Assembly (NCBI GenBank): GCA_038093975.1
Contig: JBBPTG010000060.1
Coordinates: forward strand, 83,331-147,330
From: Chalciporus piperatus
Lineage: Eukaryota > Basidiomycota > Agaricomycetes > Boletales > Boletaceae
Direction: 5' to 3'
Length of the DNA: 64,000 nt
Of this stretch, positions 11,576-25,184 are shown one piece after another. The notes below the pieces were generated by a model, which was not told the DNA's origin, did no database searches, and saw nothing but the letters and a program-made list of their open reading frames with translations. Position numbers and translations under genes: made by a program. Within the stretch, counting starts at the first letter, position 1. Each line of letters begins with the position of its first letter.

Positions 11576-12190
11576 GCGTTCTGTAGAGTTTCGCCTTTTC
11601 ACCCTCCGCCTGTCAAAACGAAAAGGCGGTAACTCGGCAGATCGTCCGGTCCGAGGCTAGTACAAACGAGACCTGGTCGATAAATGGATTCTTCAACAAG
11701 TCCCGCGTGAAGGGGACGAAACGCGGAGATAGCGCGGAGCCAGCAAATGTCAGGGACGAACCATTCGTGGATCGTGACAGAAGGTGAGTCGAAAGATTGA
11801 TACTGTACCTGGTGATGAACTCAACCAAACGACAGAAGGAGCCGTGATACGGTCGTTTCAGGTTCATCTATCGACCCCGGACATGCCGCGAGCCACATCT
11901 TGCTATCCAGTGTCTTGGCTATACCTACCAACTCGAAGGATCCGCTGCCCAGCACTGACCTTGCTGTTCCTAGTAGCAAGAAGAGGCAGAGTTTCATGCT
12001 CCGCTGGAGCAGGCCTCCAGAATTAATCATCCCCATCAATCAAGATATCGCGAAATCCCCTCAGTCTCCACGTTCACGACCGACTTCGCCTTTCTCGCCA
12101 AGGGTATCTAGGTTCATACCCGGTCGCAGTGTCCATTCAATGCCTGTTGTCTCGGAGGATCCACAGTACATTTCATTCTTAGAGTTTTGA

Positions 12191-12901
12191 GCTAATTAGT
12201 CATACCACTTTTTTTCTCTAAATTATAGACACCACAGTCGGATATGTTGTATTTTTTCTAGACATTGATTGTAACTTGGACCTGAATGTTCGATGTTGTT
12301 TAGTAGGTATAATGTGTTGTTGTAGTTTTCAAAGTTCTAGTGTCGGTGTTGAAGTAATTCACCTCTTTCTCTTTCTCTCTCGAGCTTGTGATTCTACTAC
12401 GTCACATACTCATGCGTATGACTTCTCAGCAAAGATCTCGCTTCCACTCTCGTTCGTACAAGTCTCCGCTTCGTTTTGCTCCCACTGCTGCTTGCCATGG
12501 TACATCTAGGATCATGCCACGAGACAATGATACCGCATATTCCTCAGACGAGAGGCACTGCAATACTGCAATGCCGAGGAAAGTCATTTGCCATCCTTAT
12601 CAGGTTGTCTCAAGTTCATCATTCATATTCAGCTGTGGGGGACTGACATTTACACAGGATGGCCATCGCGAAGGACCGCAGCTCGAAGCGTAACATGGTT
12701 GACATCGAGCTTATCCGGTGGAAACGTTTGCTTGTAAAGACACAGCATAAACGAGAGTAATCTTCGCACGAGTCTGATGCCCGTTTACGTCGGTACGAAG
12801 TTGGTACGAAGAGACAGACATAAGTCCACCGGTTGTTTCGAAGTGAATTCGCAAAGGGTGAGTAACCGTGGAAGACGAAAAGTGCATGGTCGAAGACATC
12901 C
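12191..12901. other. Intergenic with one weak coding candidate
   Basis: Lies between the 3' ends of the Par32-like gene and the TRAPPC6 gene. An ATG-initiated plus-strand frame at about 12424-12693 (MTSQQRSRFHSRSYKSPLRF...) and a short frame from ATG GCC at about 12660 (containing VDIELIRWKRLLVK) could be parts of a small spliced gene, since a CTGACATTTACACAG acceptor-like segment precedes the second. I could not join them in phase with a convincing donor, so no CDS is claimed. Confidence 0.3.
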
Positions 12902-13829
12902 CTATGAATTTTTCGGTAGTTTGATCTGGAAGGTACCTGAGGAAAACCGAGAAGTGAGAAACATTCAATCGATCGGATTGATTCAGCGCACAATGAGGTA
13001 ATGATGAGATTTCTGGAGTAACGGTCCCGTGAAGTCCCATGCGAGCGAGAGCACCACGAATAAGTCCTGCTTGAAGAGCAACGTACTTTGAGCGCAGGAC
13101 GTGAATGAGATAGGTTGCGTAAAGCCGAGATGAGCGACATACTGTTCTCGCGCGTTTGAGAGCCTCTGCACGGCCTTCCCAAGATGAGATGCGTGCGATA
13201 GGTTTGAAAGTATTATCTTGTAAAACGAATACACCCTGCGAATTGAGCTCGGTTGGTGGGCTGGATCAAACAGAGAAGGTGGACGACAAACACGATGGTT
13301 CGTGCGAAGGTTGTCTACTTGCTTATCCCAACAAGACACCCAGAGTTCCTTGCAAACGAACTTGATTGCGTCAAGTGAGTCGACAAGCAAGGCCCGGTCG
13401 CGACATAATCTAGATAGCGTCACCTCGATTCAGGATTATGGATAGAATGGGGTAATACCGCTCCACGAAATTTCCACCGACGTGAAGTCCGATTGCTTCT
13501 AGACGAGACCGAACGCCTTCGTCTTCGTCGTCGTCCAGAGTAGCTGCGTGAGCACTTCGTGCGGTCATACTCTCAACGCTGTCCCGATGCGGCTGTGTCT
13601 TTGGTACTGGCGGAGGTGGTGGAGGGAGAATGCCTGCTTCTGCCATTTCCAGTTCTATCTTCTTGGCTCGAGCAGCAGCTACAGCGGAGGATTCACGGAG
13701 AACATTCACAGCTTCGATAAGGAGGTAGTCCATTACTGCGGCATCAATAAGACGAACAGGAGGGTTTGCGAGGAGGGCGAGCGGAGAAGTGGTCGTAGCA
13801 GGGGATTGAAAGGATGGTCGAGATGTCAT
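12902..13829 (-). CDS. TRS33: TRAPP complex subunit Trs33/TRAPPC6
   Basis: Five exons: 13829-13459, 13409-13292, 13235-13143, 13085-12992 and 12936-12902. Introns are 49, 56, 57 and 55 nt, and the 711 nt encode 236 aa. The protein belongs to the Bet3/TRAPP fold family. After a fungal N-terminal extension with a proline run it shows GLHVGGNFVERLCRDR, LDAIKFVCKELW, KQVDNLRTNHRGVFVLQDN, then AGLIRGALARMGLHG and the ending HCTFQIKLP, all family landmarks. Trs33 is a core subunit of TRAPP tethering complexes that act as exchange factors for Ypt/Rab GTPases at the Golgi. The last exon is only 35 nt and is needed for the conserved end. The start ATG is the first in frame. It shares a 311-bp divergent promoter with UBR1. 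Confidence 0.95.
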
Positions 13830-14140
13830 GGCTGGACCGTAACGGCGACTGTGGTTTGATCACGAAGGTCTGATCAGTCAAATCGTTAGGGCCAGTCTGC
13901 ACTCACAATCACTAACTTACTGGTAGTAGTATGATTAGTAGTGTTACTACTAGTGTTACTAGTATTACTAGTACTTACTTGGTTGTATACTACTACACGT
14001 GACTCGTTAGTCACTGTCGAGCACAACGTTGAGCAAGGTCGAGCACGACGTCGAGCCATCATCGTCCATGATCTCCATCGCATGAACGATAGAGTTCGTC
14101 GTCCTCTTCGCCGTCGCCGTCGTTGTTTAGCACACTCGAA
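13830..14140. promoter_or_regulatory. Divergent promoter, TRAPPC6 / UBR1
   Basis: 311 bp between two start codons on opposite strands. It contains a purine/pyrimidine-alternating, partly palindromic stretch of TAGTA, ACTAGT and TTACTAG words (about 13921-13985) that could be a simple repeat or a cluster of binding sites. No TATA box was identified. Confidence 0.5.
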
Positions 14141-17100
14141 ATGTCCGGAATAATGGGTTTCTTCAACTCCAAATTTCCCCCGACAATGAACCCACGCGAC
14201 CGTCCATCAGATCCATTGTCTCGTCTCCGCTTCGCTCTTGAGACGATGCCGGGCTCGCGCAAATACGTTTTCACTCCAGCGACTCGTGCAGAGATTCTAT
14301 CAGAGCTTTACGATGCTTTCTGGGGCCCGTACGCCCATCTCTTCCTTCCACTCTCCAACTCGAGTCTTCCAATGCATGCCACTCTCAGCCAAGTCCAAGC
14401 AGAACTCGGTTTCGCAGGCGCAGGTCTGGACGACCCAACAGTGCCTGGACGTCCTTGTGGACACATATTCACTAAAGGAGAGAGCTGTTTCCGCTGCAAG
14501 TAAGTGAACGCGTTCCTTCCATCTCTGCCTGCTTTATCTCCTATTCTCCAGGGATTGTGCGCTCGACGAAAGCTGCGTCTTGTGTGGACGCTGCTTCCGT
14601 GCCAGCTCCCACAAAGATCACAATGTCAGCTTCTTCATCGCACAACAGTCGGGAGGCTGCTGCGACTGCGGGGACGCTGAAGCTTGGCGCCACAGCATTC
14701 AATGTCCTCACCATCCTCTCCTCAAAGATGCCGATCGTACCATTGAACCCCCATCCACGGCCGACACGACCCCCAGAGTCCTCCCGAAGTCAATATCTGA
14801 TGGAGAAATCCCTCCTGTCCCTCATTACCCCTTCCGCGCTGCTTTCCCCCCTGAACTTAGAGACAACATGGGCCGCACCATCGGATACGCCCTCGATTTC
14901 TTATTAGACACTCTCGACAGCTCACCAGACGAACCGACCGTGCCATCGAACGAAGCTGACCTTCGGCTCCAGCCCACGGCGGACCCTATGCAGAAAGACC
15001 AATATTGTGTCATCATCTGGAACGATGACAAGCACTCCTTTGATGAAGTCATTCAACTCATTTGCGACACGACAAACCGCGATCGCAGAGAAGCCACAGC
15101 AATGGCTCTCGCCATCGACGAACTCGGTCGCGAGATCATCGACATGAACACCAATGTCCCACGTCTCCTTGAGATAGCCCAAGTTATCTCGAAAATTGAA
15201 ATCGGTATTACCGTTCGGAGGGCGTATGACACGTTCAGAGAACAGGTCGCTATGGTAATAATCGAGTGGCTACTTGACCTCACGCGCAGTAGACTTGGAG
15301 CAGACACGCTCATCATCCGCGAGGTGATCGCAGCTGAACTGCTTTCACCCAGACGCCGCGAAAGCCATCTCTACGGCCCTGCATCACACATCCCAGACCT
15401 AGACAGCGAAATTGCCAGTCCGCGTAGGATCGACTGGCTGTTCCTCTACCATACTCGGCTTTGGAAGAAGCCTCGTATCAGCCTGAAGGAAATCTATGCA
15501 TCCGTTCTCATACTATCTCACCCCCACAAACTAGCCATCGGTATGTGATCCCGTTTTGAATTTTCTTCAGAGCCTGACCCGTCTTGCAGGCAGTCGGTTC
15601 GCCGTCGTTTATCCACGCATTGTCGACGCATATCTCCTTGTCGACCGAGAAGCGGAAACGTCCATCAAGTACTTTGCCCTTCAGCTCTTTACCGTTCCTT
15701 CTGTCGCAAGTCACATCGTACGCAACCATGACCTAGTCACGCGCCTCCTCGATATCATCATCAACTTCTTCACAAATCAGATCGCCGATAAACGTATCCT
15801 CAGCACTACACTCGCCGCGCCTGAAAATGCGGAGCTCGACGTTGACAGCTTCCCATTCAAGTCCAAGCGTTTCATGCCGGTCTTCAGCGACCTTCGGTAT
15901 CTCTGCCATAACGAACCCGTCCAACAACTCATCGCCCGCAATCCTTCTTTTATCCACAAGTTCGCGAAGGTGTGCCAGCTCTTCATGTGTGTCCATCCGA
16001 ACAAACGCGCAGCGACGAGCCACGTCGAGTATGAGACGGACGCTTGGATAAGCGTCTTCAATGTCACTCTATCCCTGTCACGTGTCATCAAGGTCTATGG
16101 AGAGGCCTTCTCATGGGCCACTCCCTCTGAGCTCATCAGTGCAATCTCAATAGTCGTAAAGGATATTCTTTCGGTATGCAGGTTAGCGAATGACAAGCTC
16201 GACAAGAACAAATTTACGAAACCGTCGTTCCACGATGTTATCTTTGGAGACGTCGAGTACACGATCATGGAGTTCGATGTCCTGGAGGGTTGGGTCAGTT
16301 TCCACCATTCATTGCATTGGCTTTTGGCAGAGCTACTGAAGCACGTCGATATCCTTTCCGAGGAATCTTTAATGCGAGTTGGTGTGGCAAGCGTGCGGGA
16401 CTTGTTTACGCGGATCACAACAGAGGATGCCATCCTTACGTTGATCGACTTCCCGCTACGAGGTAGGTTTCCCAATTATCTTTGCTGTCACTCGTGAGTT
16501 CAGCTGGGACTTCAGTGCTTGCGATGGTCGCCCAGATTCGCTCTGGGCTGTGGGTCCGCAATGGCTTCCCGATACGCGGTCAACTACTCCACTACCGAGA
16601 CTTCATGCTCCGCGAGCTCTGCTATGACCAAGACCTCTTCATCCTTCAAACATCACTCATCATTCTTGATCCCAACACTGTCATCGTCAGCATCCTCGAC
16701 CGCTTCAAGCTCCTCCAATTCTTCACTGGAGCAGTCGTTCATCCTACGTACGAAAGCCCGCAGTTGTCCAGCATGGTGGAAGAGGTATTATACATCATCA
16801 TCACCCTCTTAACCGAGAAAGGTAGCGCGATCAAGATGCCCCTTCCCGTCGCCGTTCGCCGCGAAATTATTCACGCGCTCGCAGCTGGACCGTGTTCCTA
16901 CACCGACCTCGTCAAACGAGTCGCCGAGCGCATGGTGGACGACATCTGTTTCGAGCATGTTCTCCGCGAAGTCGCCAATTTCAGAGCACCGGAGGCAACA
17001 ACCGATATAGGGACGTACGAGCTCAAAGAGGAGCTTTACGACGAAGTCAACCCGTTCTACTACCACTACGCGCGGAACAGACGAGAAGAGGTTGAGGCGG

Positions 17101-19911
17101 TTCTCAAATCGCGTTTGAAGAAGAAGACGGGCGAGGTGGATCCTGTGATCGTGCCCAAGCCCATCGGGATTGAAACGGGCCCGTTCTCCATCTTACCCTC
17201 TCTCCTGGAATCAGAAGCTCTCCTTCAAGTCATGTTCTATGCGATCTACAATATCCTCGTGTTGACAGAGGCTGCGGGGACGACGCCTCCTTCGTCGGAA
17301 GCGATACTAGATCAAGCGTTTTATCTCATCATGATCGCCCTCGTGGAGCGTGCGTCGGTGTTCAGCCACCTCTCTGCTATCAAAGTCTTCGGAGATGGAA
17401 AGAATTTGATTGACATCATCTGTGCGATGGAGCACGCGGAGCATTTCAAACCATATGCGGCGCGAGTGGGCTGGATTTTAGGAGAGATGTCCAAGTTCGT
17501 TCCCGAGGAAGTCCGTGTACGTCGCAAGGTGGTTCCCGTCGTGGATTCTGGACTGGACACCGAAACGCTCAAGAAACGTGCAGCAAAGGCACGTAAGGAA
17601 GCTATCATGGCCCAAATGAAAGCCCAGCAGGCGAGCTTTGCCATCAACTTCGAAGAGGTGGACGATGAAGAAGATGAAGACATGGAGACACCGGAGGAGG
17701 AAGTGCAATACGGCTCGTGTATAGTCTGCCAAGAAGATCTCAACGACTCGAAGCCGTGGGGCATGCTTGGACTTATCCAACCTAGCCGTTTGCTCAGGAA
17801 ACACCCTGACAGCCACAGCTCGTATCTTAACGATTTGATGGGGATGCAACCATCGCTCGACCGTAATTCCCAGCCACCACCTCCGTCGACTTTCTCTTCT
17901 GTTGACGCGAACCTCTTGGAAGATGTCACACAGTTCCCTCCCAATTTCGATGGTTTCCCAGCTCAACATACTCGCTTTGGTCTACACACATTCATGTGCG
18001 GCCATATGATGCACACCGAATGCTTCCAGGTTTACAACGCGTCGGTTCGTCAACGGCATCGATCACACGCTACGAGGAATCATCCGGAGAACATTCTTCG
18101 CAAAGAATATATCTGTCCTCTGTGCAAGAGCCTCGGTAACATCATCGTTCCCGTGTCTCTCCCATCGACTCTCCCATCGACCAACATCCCGTTCCCCGAC
18201 TGGATCCGCGCAGTTGGGATATCGATCCTCAAGTCAAAGCCCGACACCGTGATGGACTCGTTGCAGTTCAGGAACGGGACGGGCGAATTCGTGTTCTGGA
18301 GCGGACAAGACCCCAATTATGCTCTCCAGATTCGGCGCGCGGATAACTTTGACATGTACAAGATGTTGGATAGTCTGGTAAACGTAGCCAAGACTTTCTC
18401 GCAACAAACGCGACATCTACGAGAGAGGCCGGAGCCGGAACCTGGTGAAAGAGGGTCTGGAATTTACTTGCCGGAGGAGCTCATCGGATACACGATCTCT
18501 TCCCTCGAGGTTGCGACCCGCGGTGCCGGTTCTGCCAGGGGAAACGTTGCGGACGCCCTGACGGAGACGCAAGTTCGGATGGTCCGGTCTTTACTTGGGT
18601 GCCTAGCCTCTCTGGCGAAAATCGAGCTTGAAGGGCGGCCAGATGGAGGCAAAGAGGCTGTAAAACAGGCCATCATCAAACGCCTGCTACCCGAATGGAG
18701 CAGAACGTCTCTCACCTCCTACTCCTATCCATTGCTCCTCCGCGACCCATTCACTGTGCTCGTTGAGACCGCTGCTGTCGCTCCGGAGATGCTCCAACAC
18801 GTCCTCGTTCTGTGCTACTACGCCTGCCTGGCGCGCACCGTCATCGGGATGGTATACGTCCTGAACAAGGCACGGTCCTGCAGCTCCATCCAGGTCGTTT
18901 CACGGAGCCACGCTGAATTGTTCGGCGACGTGAGGATGTTCTTCATGTCCGTCGTTCGGCATTCACCTGTGTTCGAGCACACGGCAACGCTCGTCTTTGA
19001 AATGTTTGGCGAGGCTCGAATCGAGAAATTGCTTTATGCTTTCACTCTTCCTTTCCTACGCCGGGCAGCCATTCTTTGTCGCTCCGTCCTTCCGAATGCA
19101 TTCACGACACCCTCGTCTAGTGGCACAGAAGATGATAACGAATATCGTCGACTACTCGCACTGCTTCACATTCCTCCGCTCTCAGACCTACCCAACCAAG
19201 ACACACTACAAAACGCACTGTCGGGATGGTGTGCCCACTACGGCCATTCCCATGCCGCGTCTCAACTGAACTGCGGTGTCGTCCTCGATTATCCCGCCGT
19301 CTATCGCCTCGCCCGGCTCCCTGTTGTGCTTGACAATCTCTTCAATGGGAGGGACAAGGTCATGCGGTGCGTACGGTGCAATACGGTGCCTGTCGATGCC
19401 GCCATCTGCCTGATATGTGGCGCGACGTGCTGTATGCTCAGTCATTGTTGCATGGACGTCGACTCGAACGGGAGAGGAGAGTGTAATATGCACACTCGAG
19501 AGTGAGTGTTGGACGTTTCACATGAACGGTTTTATTATTATTGAATATTGAATATTGATCGCTCATTTTTGGCTTTCTAGGTGCGGTGGCGCGATCGGGT
19601 TATATTTCATCGTGAAAAGATGTTCGTTGCTCTACCTCTACGCGAACAATGGGTCGTTTGCGCAGTCTCCTTATCTGGACGTGCATGGAGAGGTTGATAT
19701 TTCGATGAGGTGCGTGAATCGATCGTTCTCGTTTAACAGGAATGGGATGGCTGACCTAGGGATATTACCCCAAAGGCGCGGGAGACGACAGTATCTGCAT
19801 GGTCCTCGATGGGAGGAGATACGGAAGACATGGTTGAGCCACGGCGTCCCGACGACCGTCGCACGAAAGCTAGAGAGCACCGTCGACAGCGGTGGATGGG
19901 AGATGCTTTGA
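14141..19911 (+). CDS. UBR1: E3 ubiquitin ligase UBR1 (N-recognin)
   Basis: Six exons: 14141-14499, 14552-15540, 15590-16462, 16516-19501, 19581-19709 and 19776-19911. Introns are 52, 49, 53, 79 and 66 nt, and 5472 nt encode 1823 aa, normal for the family. Domains in order: UBR box at about 104-175 (CGHIFTKGESCFRCKDCALD, CCDCGDAEAW) binding type-1 N-degrons; ClpS-like region at about 265-345 (YCVIIWNDDKHSF) for bulky hydrophobic N-termini; RING-H2 at about 1140-1280 (CIVCQEDL, CGHMMHTECF, CPLCKSLGN); and the C-terminal UBR-specific cap (CGGAIGLYFIVKRC, RRQYLHGPRWEEIR, ARKLESTVDSGGWEML). UBR1 acts in the cytosol with an E2 of the Rad6 type. All zinc ligands visible in the motifs are present. 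The start at 14141 is an in-frame ATG with an A at -3. The fifth intron is a multiple of three, so the frame stays open across it. Confidence 0.97.
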
Positions 19912-20049
19912 GAAATCAAGGTTCGTTCGGCGCATCGGTTTTTCAAAGATGCATCATCGTTTTCGCAGTCTCGTAACTACAAATGTATGTTATGTATAGC
20001 AAGCTTCATAGGGTACTACACAAATTCAGAGGTATTTTATTTTACAATG

Positions 20050-22296
<2,247 letters not shown>

Positions 22297-22556
22297 TTAC
22301 TCCCTGTTACTCCCTGTTAGTCCAGATCGAAAAGGTCGAGTTAACAATGACAATGAGTGATTCCGAGCAAGCAATAGTGACCCTAGCTGCCACCTATCTA
22401 CCAGCAACAGATATTGCTTCCGCTGAATCGGTCCGCTTCTACCCGTCCAACTTCATCAACCCAACATCAACCTTCCAACACTGACAGCGCTGGCACCGAT
22501 GACTGCTGGTCATACACTGGACAAAGGATCTTTAAAGCTCTGAAAAAGAGAGCAGT

Positions 22557-23192
22557 ATGTCCGATTTCACCGTTCTCGTTTCCCCCACGCCATTATATCC
22601 CAGACCACAATCGCCCTTAACTTTCAATTTCGCCCGTCGAAGTGAAAATGATCTCACTCGGCCAGTCATGGTCACTTTGGAGGATGTTGATCCAGACGAA
22701 GGTCCACGTTCTCCAATCGAAGTTCGTAACTTGAACGACTCCCTGCTCTCTCCACCAAGGAAATCCTTCAGGAGACCATTGTCACCTCCCAAGCGCCCCG
22801 TATCAGCTCCTCCACTCAGCCCTCCGCCGAAGGACCCAGTGGCAGTCACCCCACCCAGAACAAGCCTTCCAAGGCGAGCCTTCTCTTCTTCCACACCTAC
22901 CGATACTAGGTGCGAGCTCCCTCGGCCACCCCCACCACTTTGTGAGTGTATCACTTTCTCGGCGCCCTGAACTGTCTAACGCCTTGCAGTTCGCCCGACT
23001 ACTTTTTGGCGAAAGACGAAGCGGTCTGGCGTCACGGGTGCATCGTATTCCCCCTCCTCCCATCTTATACGCCGATCTACCTTCATTGCTGCCGGTCTCT
23101 CTTTCGACAGGCCTGCAGCAGACCTCTCCGCTCTTTGTGTAGAATCCCGAGTGTCCCTTCTCGTGCTCGGTCCCGACTACAATCCGCGATAG
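22557..23192 (+). CDS. Uncharacterised proline-rich protein, 195 aa
   Basis: Two exons, 22557-22941 and 22990-23192, around a 48-nt intron (GTGAGT...TTGCAG, with a CTAAC branch site), encoding 195 aa. It begins MSDFTVLVSPTPLYPRPQSP, is rich in Pro, Ser and Arg, and after the intron reads FRPTTFWRKTKRSG and ends LLVLGPDYNPR. No domain was recognised. The phase fits exactly and the residues across the junction keep the same composition, which supports the model. The stop at 23190-23192 is only 125 bp before the next gene's likely start, so the two transcripts probably overlap or are read as neighbours. The 5' end faces the synthetase gene (296 bp apart). Confidence 0.65.
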
Positions 23193-23221
23193 AATCTCTT
23201 CCACGGCGAAGAATCATGGTG

Positions 23222-23229
23222 TATATAAA
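23222..23229 (+). promoter_or_regulatory. TATA box for the downstream gene
   Basis: TATATAAA, 89 bp before the ATG at 23318. It sits just after an earlier in-frame ATG (23216), which argues that translation starts at 23318 rather than 23216. Confidence 0.5.
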
Positions 23230-23317
23230 GGCGCCGGTTACATCTATTACTCCCTTAAATACCTTACCGACAACCACCCATCCGGGCAGTGTCAACCATC
23301 ACCAACTTAATCGAGCT

Positions 23318-25184
23318 ATGCCAACTACTTCTTCTGACCCGCTGTCCGAGTATCCCACCTCAGGAGACACGACAACATCGCTCACGGATACCGATACCTC
23401 AGACCTCGATGTGGGAGTAGCAACTAGCGTTCCGGGTGTAGTGGTGTCAAGTGACACATTGACGGAGTCTCTCATCCAGATTACCGCACTACCTCCAGCG
23501 ACAACACTACTCCAAACTGTGGCGCCAAAGCTTGCATACGACCGTCAATTCAACATACTCTATCTCACACCCCTCTTCGCTGTTCTTGGTATCGTGCTTG
23601 GCGTCATAGTTGTGGTCCTTGGGTTCAAATGGCGCGCACGCCGACGGCGCTGGCGTCGGACCTCAACTCTTCAACCTGGTCCTCCATATGCCCCACCGGA
23701 AAACGACGTCGAGGATCGCCTGCTCGTTCATGGATCTCAGAGCATGGAGCAAGTCTCGCTCTTTGCCGCTAGCACTCCCAGCAAATTCACGGTCCATGGC
23801 TCGCGTTACACACCCAAACGTAGCCTTGCTTGGCCGACGTTTGACAAAGATCGACCATCCTCGTATTCTCAACGATCCTATACTGAGACCATCATCCCCT
23901 CGATCGATGGCGAGAGATTCACGGTTCTCGTACAAGATGACCCATTTCTTGTGACACCCACGGGAGCCACAGAACAATCGCCAAAGGACCTCTCTTTACC
24001 TCGGATACGTGTGTCAGAGCCTATGGAGGATCGCAATCACCTCCAAGAACCAGATCCCGGCTCACCAAAGCCATTCCGTCGGAGCATGTTTGACATATTG
24101 AAGGTTCGCGGTCTTTACCGACCTGTACCCAACGCATACCCCGAGTAGGTTGCTATTGACTCCAGCGAGTATGCAATGCTAACAGGCAAAACTTTGCATT
24201 ATTAGCTCCGAGACCGAGAGAGTCGTGTTGCTTTCTGGGAGCACTAATGTTACCGGAGCGGAGCGCCTTTCCCTGGAAGGCAAGCTTGGCTCCAATGATA
24301 CACAGGACAGCATGGTTGATATGACAGAGGGCAAGGGAAGCGTCAATGGCCTGGGAATTCTGCCGGGGCAGGAGATTCAGTTCACAGAAGCTTCTCTAAC
24401 TTCGCCCAAACCGGTCGAGAGCGCGCGAAAGCCCCGTATCGTGACTCCGTACCCCTCGGAAACTCAAGTGACTCTGAAGCAGAAAGAAACCGTCGATGAA
24501 CGGGCCGAAAATAGAGTCAGGGGCGAGCGAATCGACGAGAAGCAAGCCCAAGATATCTACACGAAAGCCCCTGAGCGACGTCGTTCCCGTCCCCGTAGCC
24601 AAAAGCCGTTGACTGGTGCTTCGAGACGGTTTTCTGCTCCCGATGTGCATGCGTCAGTCTTACCTCTCAGCCCTCCGTCGTTGATGTCTCCTCCACTCGA
24701 GAAATCACTGTTCTTCACCTCCTCGACATCTTCCAGTGCATTTCTTAGCCGCGCGAATACGCTTCCCATCAGTAGTTCTCAGACGCTGCGAACTGTGGGA
24801 TGCTCGCCCGAAGCATCTCTATTCCCGCTTCCTTCCAAGGGGGCGAGGTTTAGGAAGAAGTTGCGCACGAGAAGATCCGCCCCACCTCTACCGTACCCAT
24901 CGTACCCTGATGTCGTCGACACGCAGTCCACATCGCGAGATCAGACGACCTCCACCGAGTTTACAAGGCTTCCCGCCTCCCCTGGATCCCCGAAACCAAA
25001 GGGTCGTTCTACCAGCGCGACGAGCCTCGAGACCATGAGCGGGATGTGGTCATACGTGTCGCTGTCTCCCACCGCATTTGCGCTTACGCTGGGTGCTTCC
25101 CCGAGCGATGAGGTGCTAAGCAAGGTGAACGACATTGTCGCTCAGGGTTATAACATGAAGGCTGAAGTGGATGGACGGGGTTGA
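23318..25184 (+). CDS. Predicted single-pass membrane protein, 601 aa
   Basis: Exons 23318-24144 and 24206-25184 with a 61-nt intron (GTAGGT...ATTAG), 1806 nt. The N-terminal region is Ser/Thr-rich (MPTTSSDPLSEYPTSGDT), like an O-glycosylated ectodomain. One hydrophobic segment follows (LFAVLGIVLGVIVVVLGF), then a strongly basic patch (KWRARRRRWRR), which by the positive-inside rule puts the long C-terminal part in the cytosol. That tail is Ser/Pro-rich with low-complexity stretches and ends KAEVDGRG. No signal peptide is evident. The layout resembles fungal wall-sensor or mid2-like proteins, but this is inference from topology only. An upstream in-frame ATG at 23216 is possible but overlaps the TATA box region. 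Confidence 0.7.

Larger units (their letters stand above)
9143..11659. mobile_element. TIR DNA transposon, 2517 bp, 9-bp target duplication
   Basis: Both ends carry the outer inverted repeat TAGGCTCGGACC / TAGCCTCGGACC. The element is flanked by perfect direct repeats GTACAAACG (9134-9142 and 11660-11668). Inside lies a second, nearly identical inverted repeat of about 160 bp (9193-9352 and 11407-11575). Between outer and inner repeats each end has its own hairpin of unrelated sequence. Two divergent frames fill the interior: a minus-strand Ser/Gln/Pro-rich frame and the C-terminal part of a DUF6589 protein on plus. No recognisable transposase is present. A 9-bp duplication is typical of Mutator-like elements, but no family assignment is possible from the ends alone. 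The site is exon 4 of the Par32-like gene. Confidence 0.85.
8572..12190 (+). pseudogene. Par32-like (DUF3602) gene, exon 4 cut by a transposon
   Basis: Five exons: 8572-8637, 8687-8812, 8868-9005, 9082-9142 continued at 11669-11783, and 11836-12190. Introns are 49, 55, 76 and 52 nt with good GT-AG sites and CTGAC/TTGAC-type branch sites. Without the inserted element 9143-11659 and one copy of its 9-bp duplication, the exons total 861 nt, encoding 286 aa with no internal stop. Diagnostic is the repeated motif SSGRGGSGNI (exon 2), SSGRGGAGNI (exon 3) and SSGRGGSGNI (exon 4), the hallmark of DUF3602. Yeast Par32 of this family is phosphorylated in response to TORC1 inhibition and restrains ammonium permeases. 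The Ser/Pro-rich C-terminus ends SEDPQYISFLEF. The ATG at 8572 is the first in frame. In this genome copy the coding exon is broken, so the allele is presumably null or makes a truncated protein. Confidence 0.88.

Noticed and set aside
12424..12693. Small basic protein gene
   Set aside because: No recognised motif, and no phase-compatible splice to the neighbouring candidate exon; left unannotated as CDS.
23216..23317. Start of the membrane protein at ATG 23216
   Set aside because: The TATATAAA box lies immediately downstream of it, so the transcript should start after this ATG; 23318 preferred.
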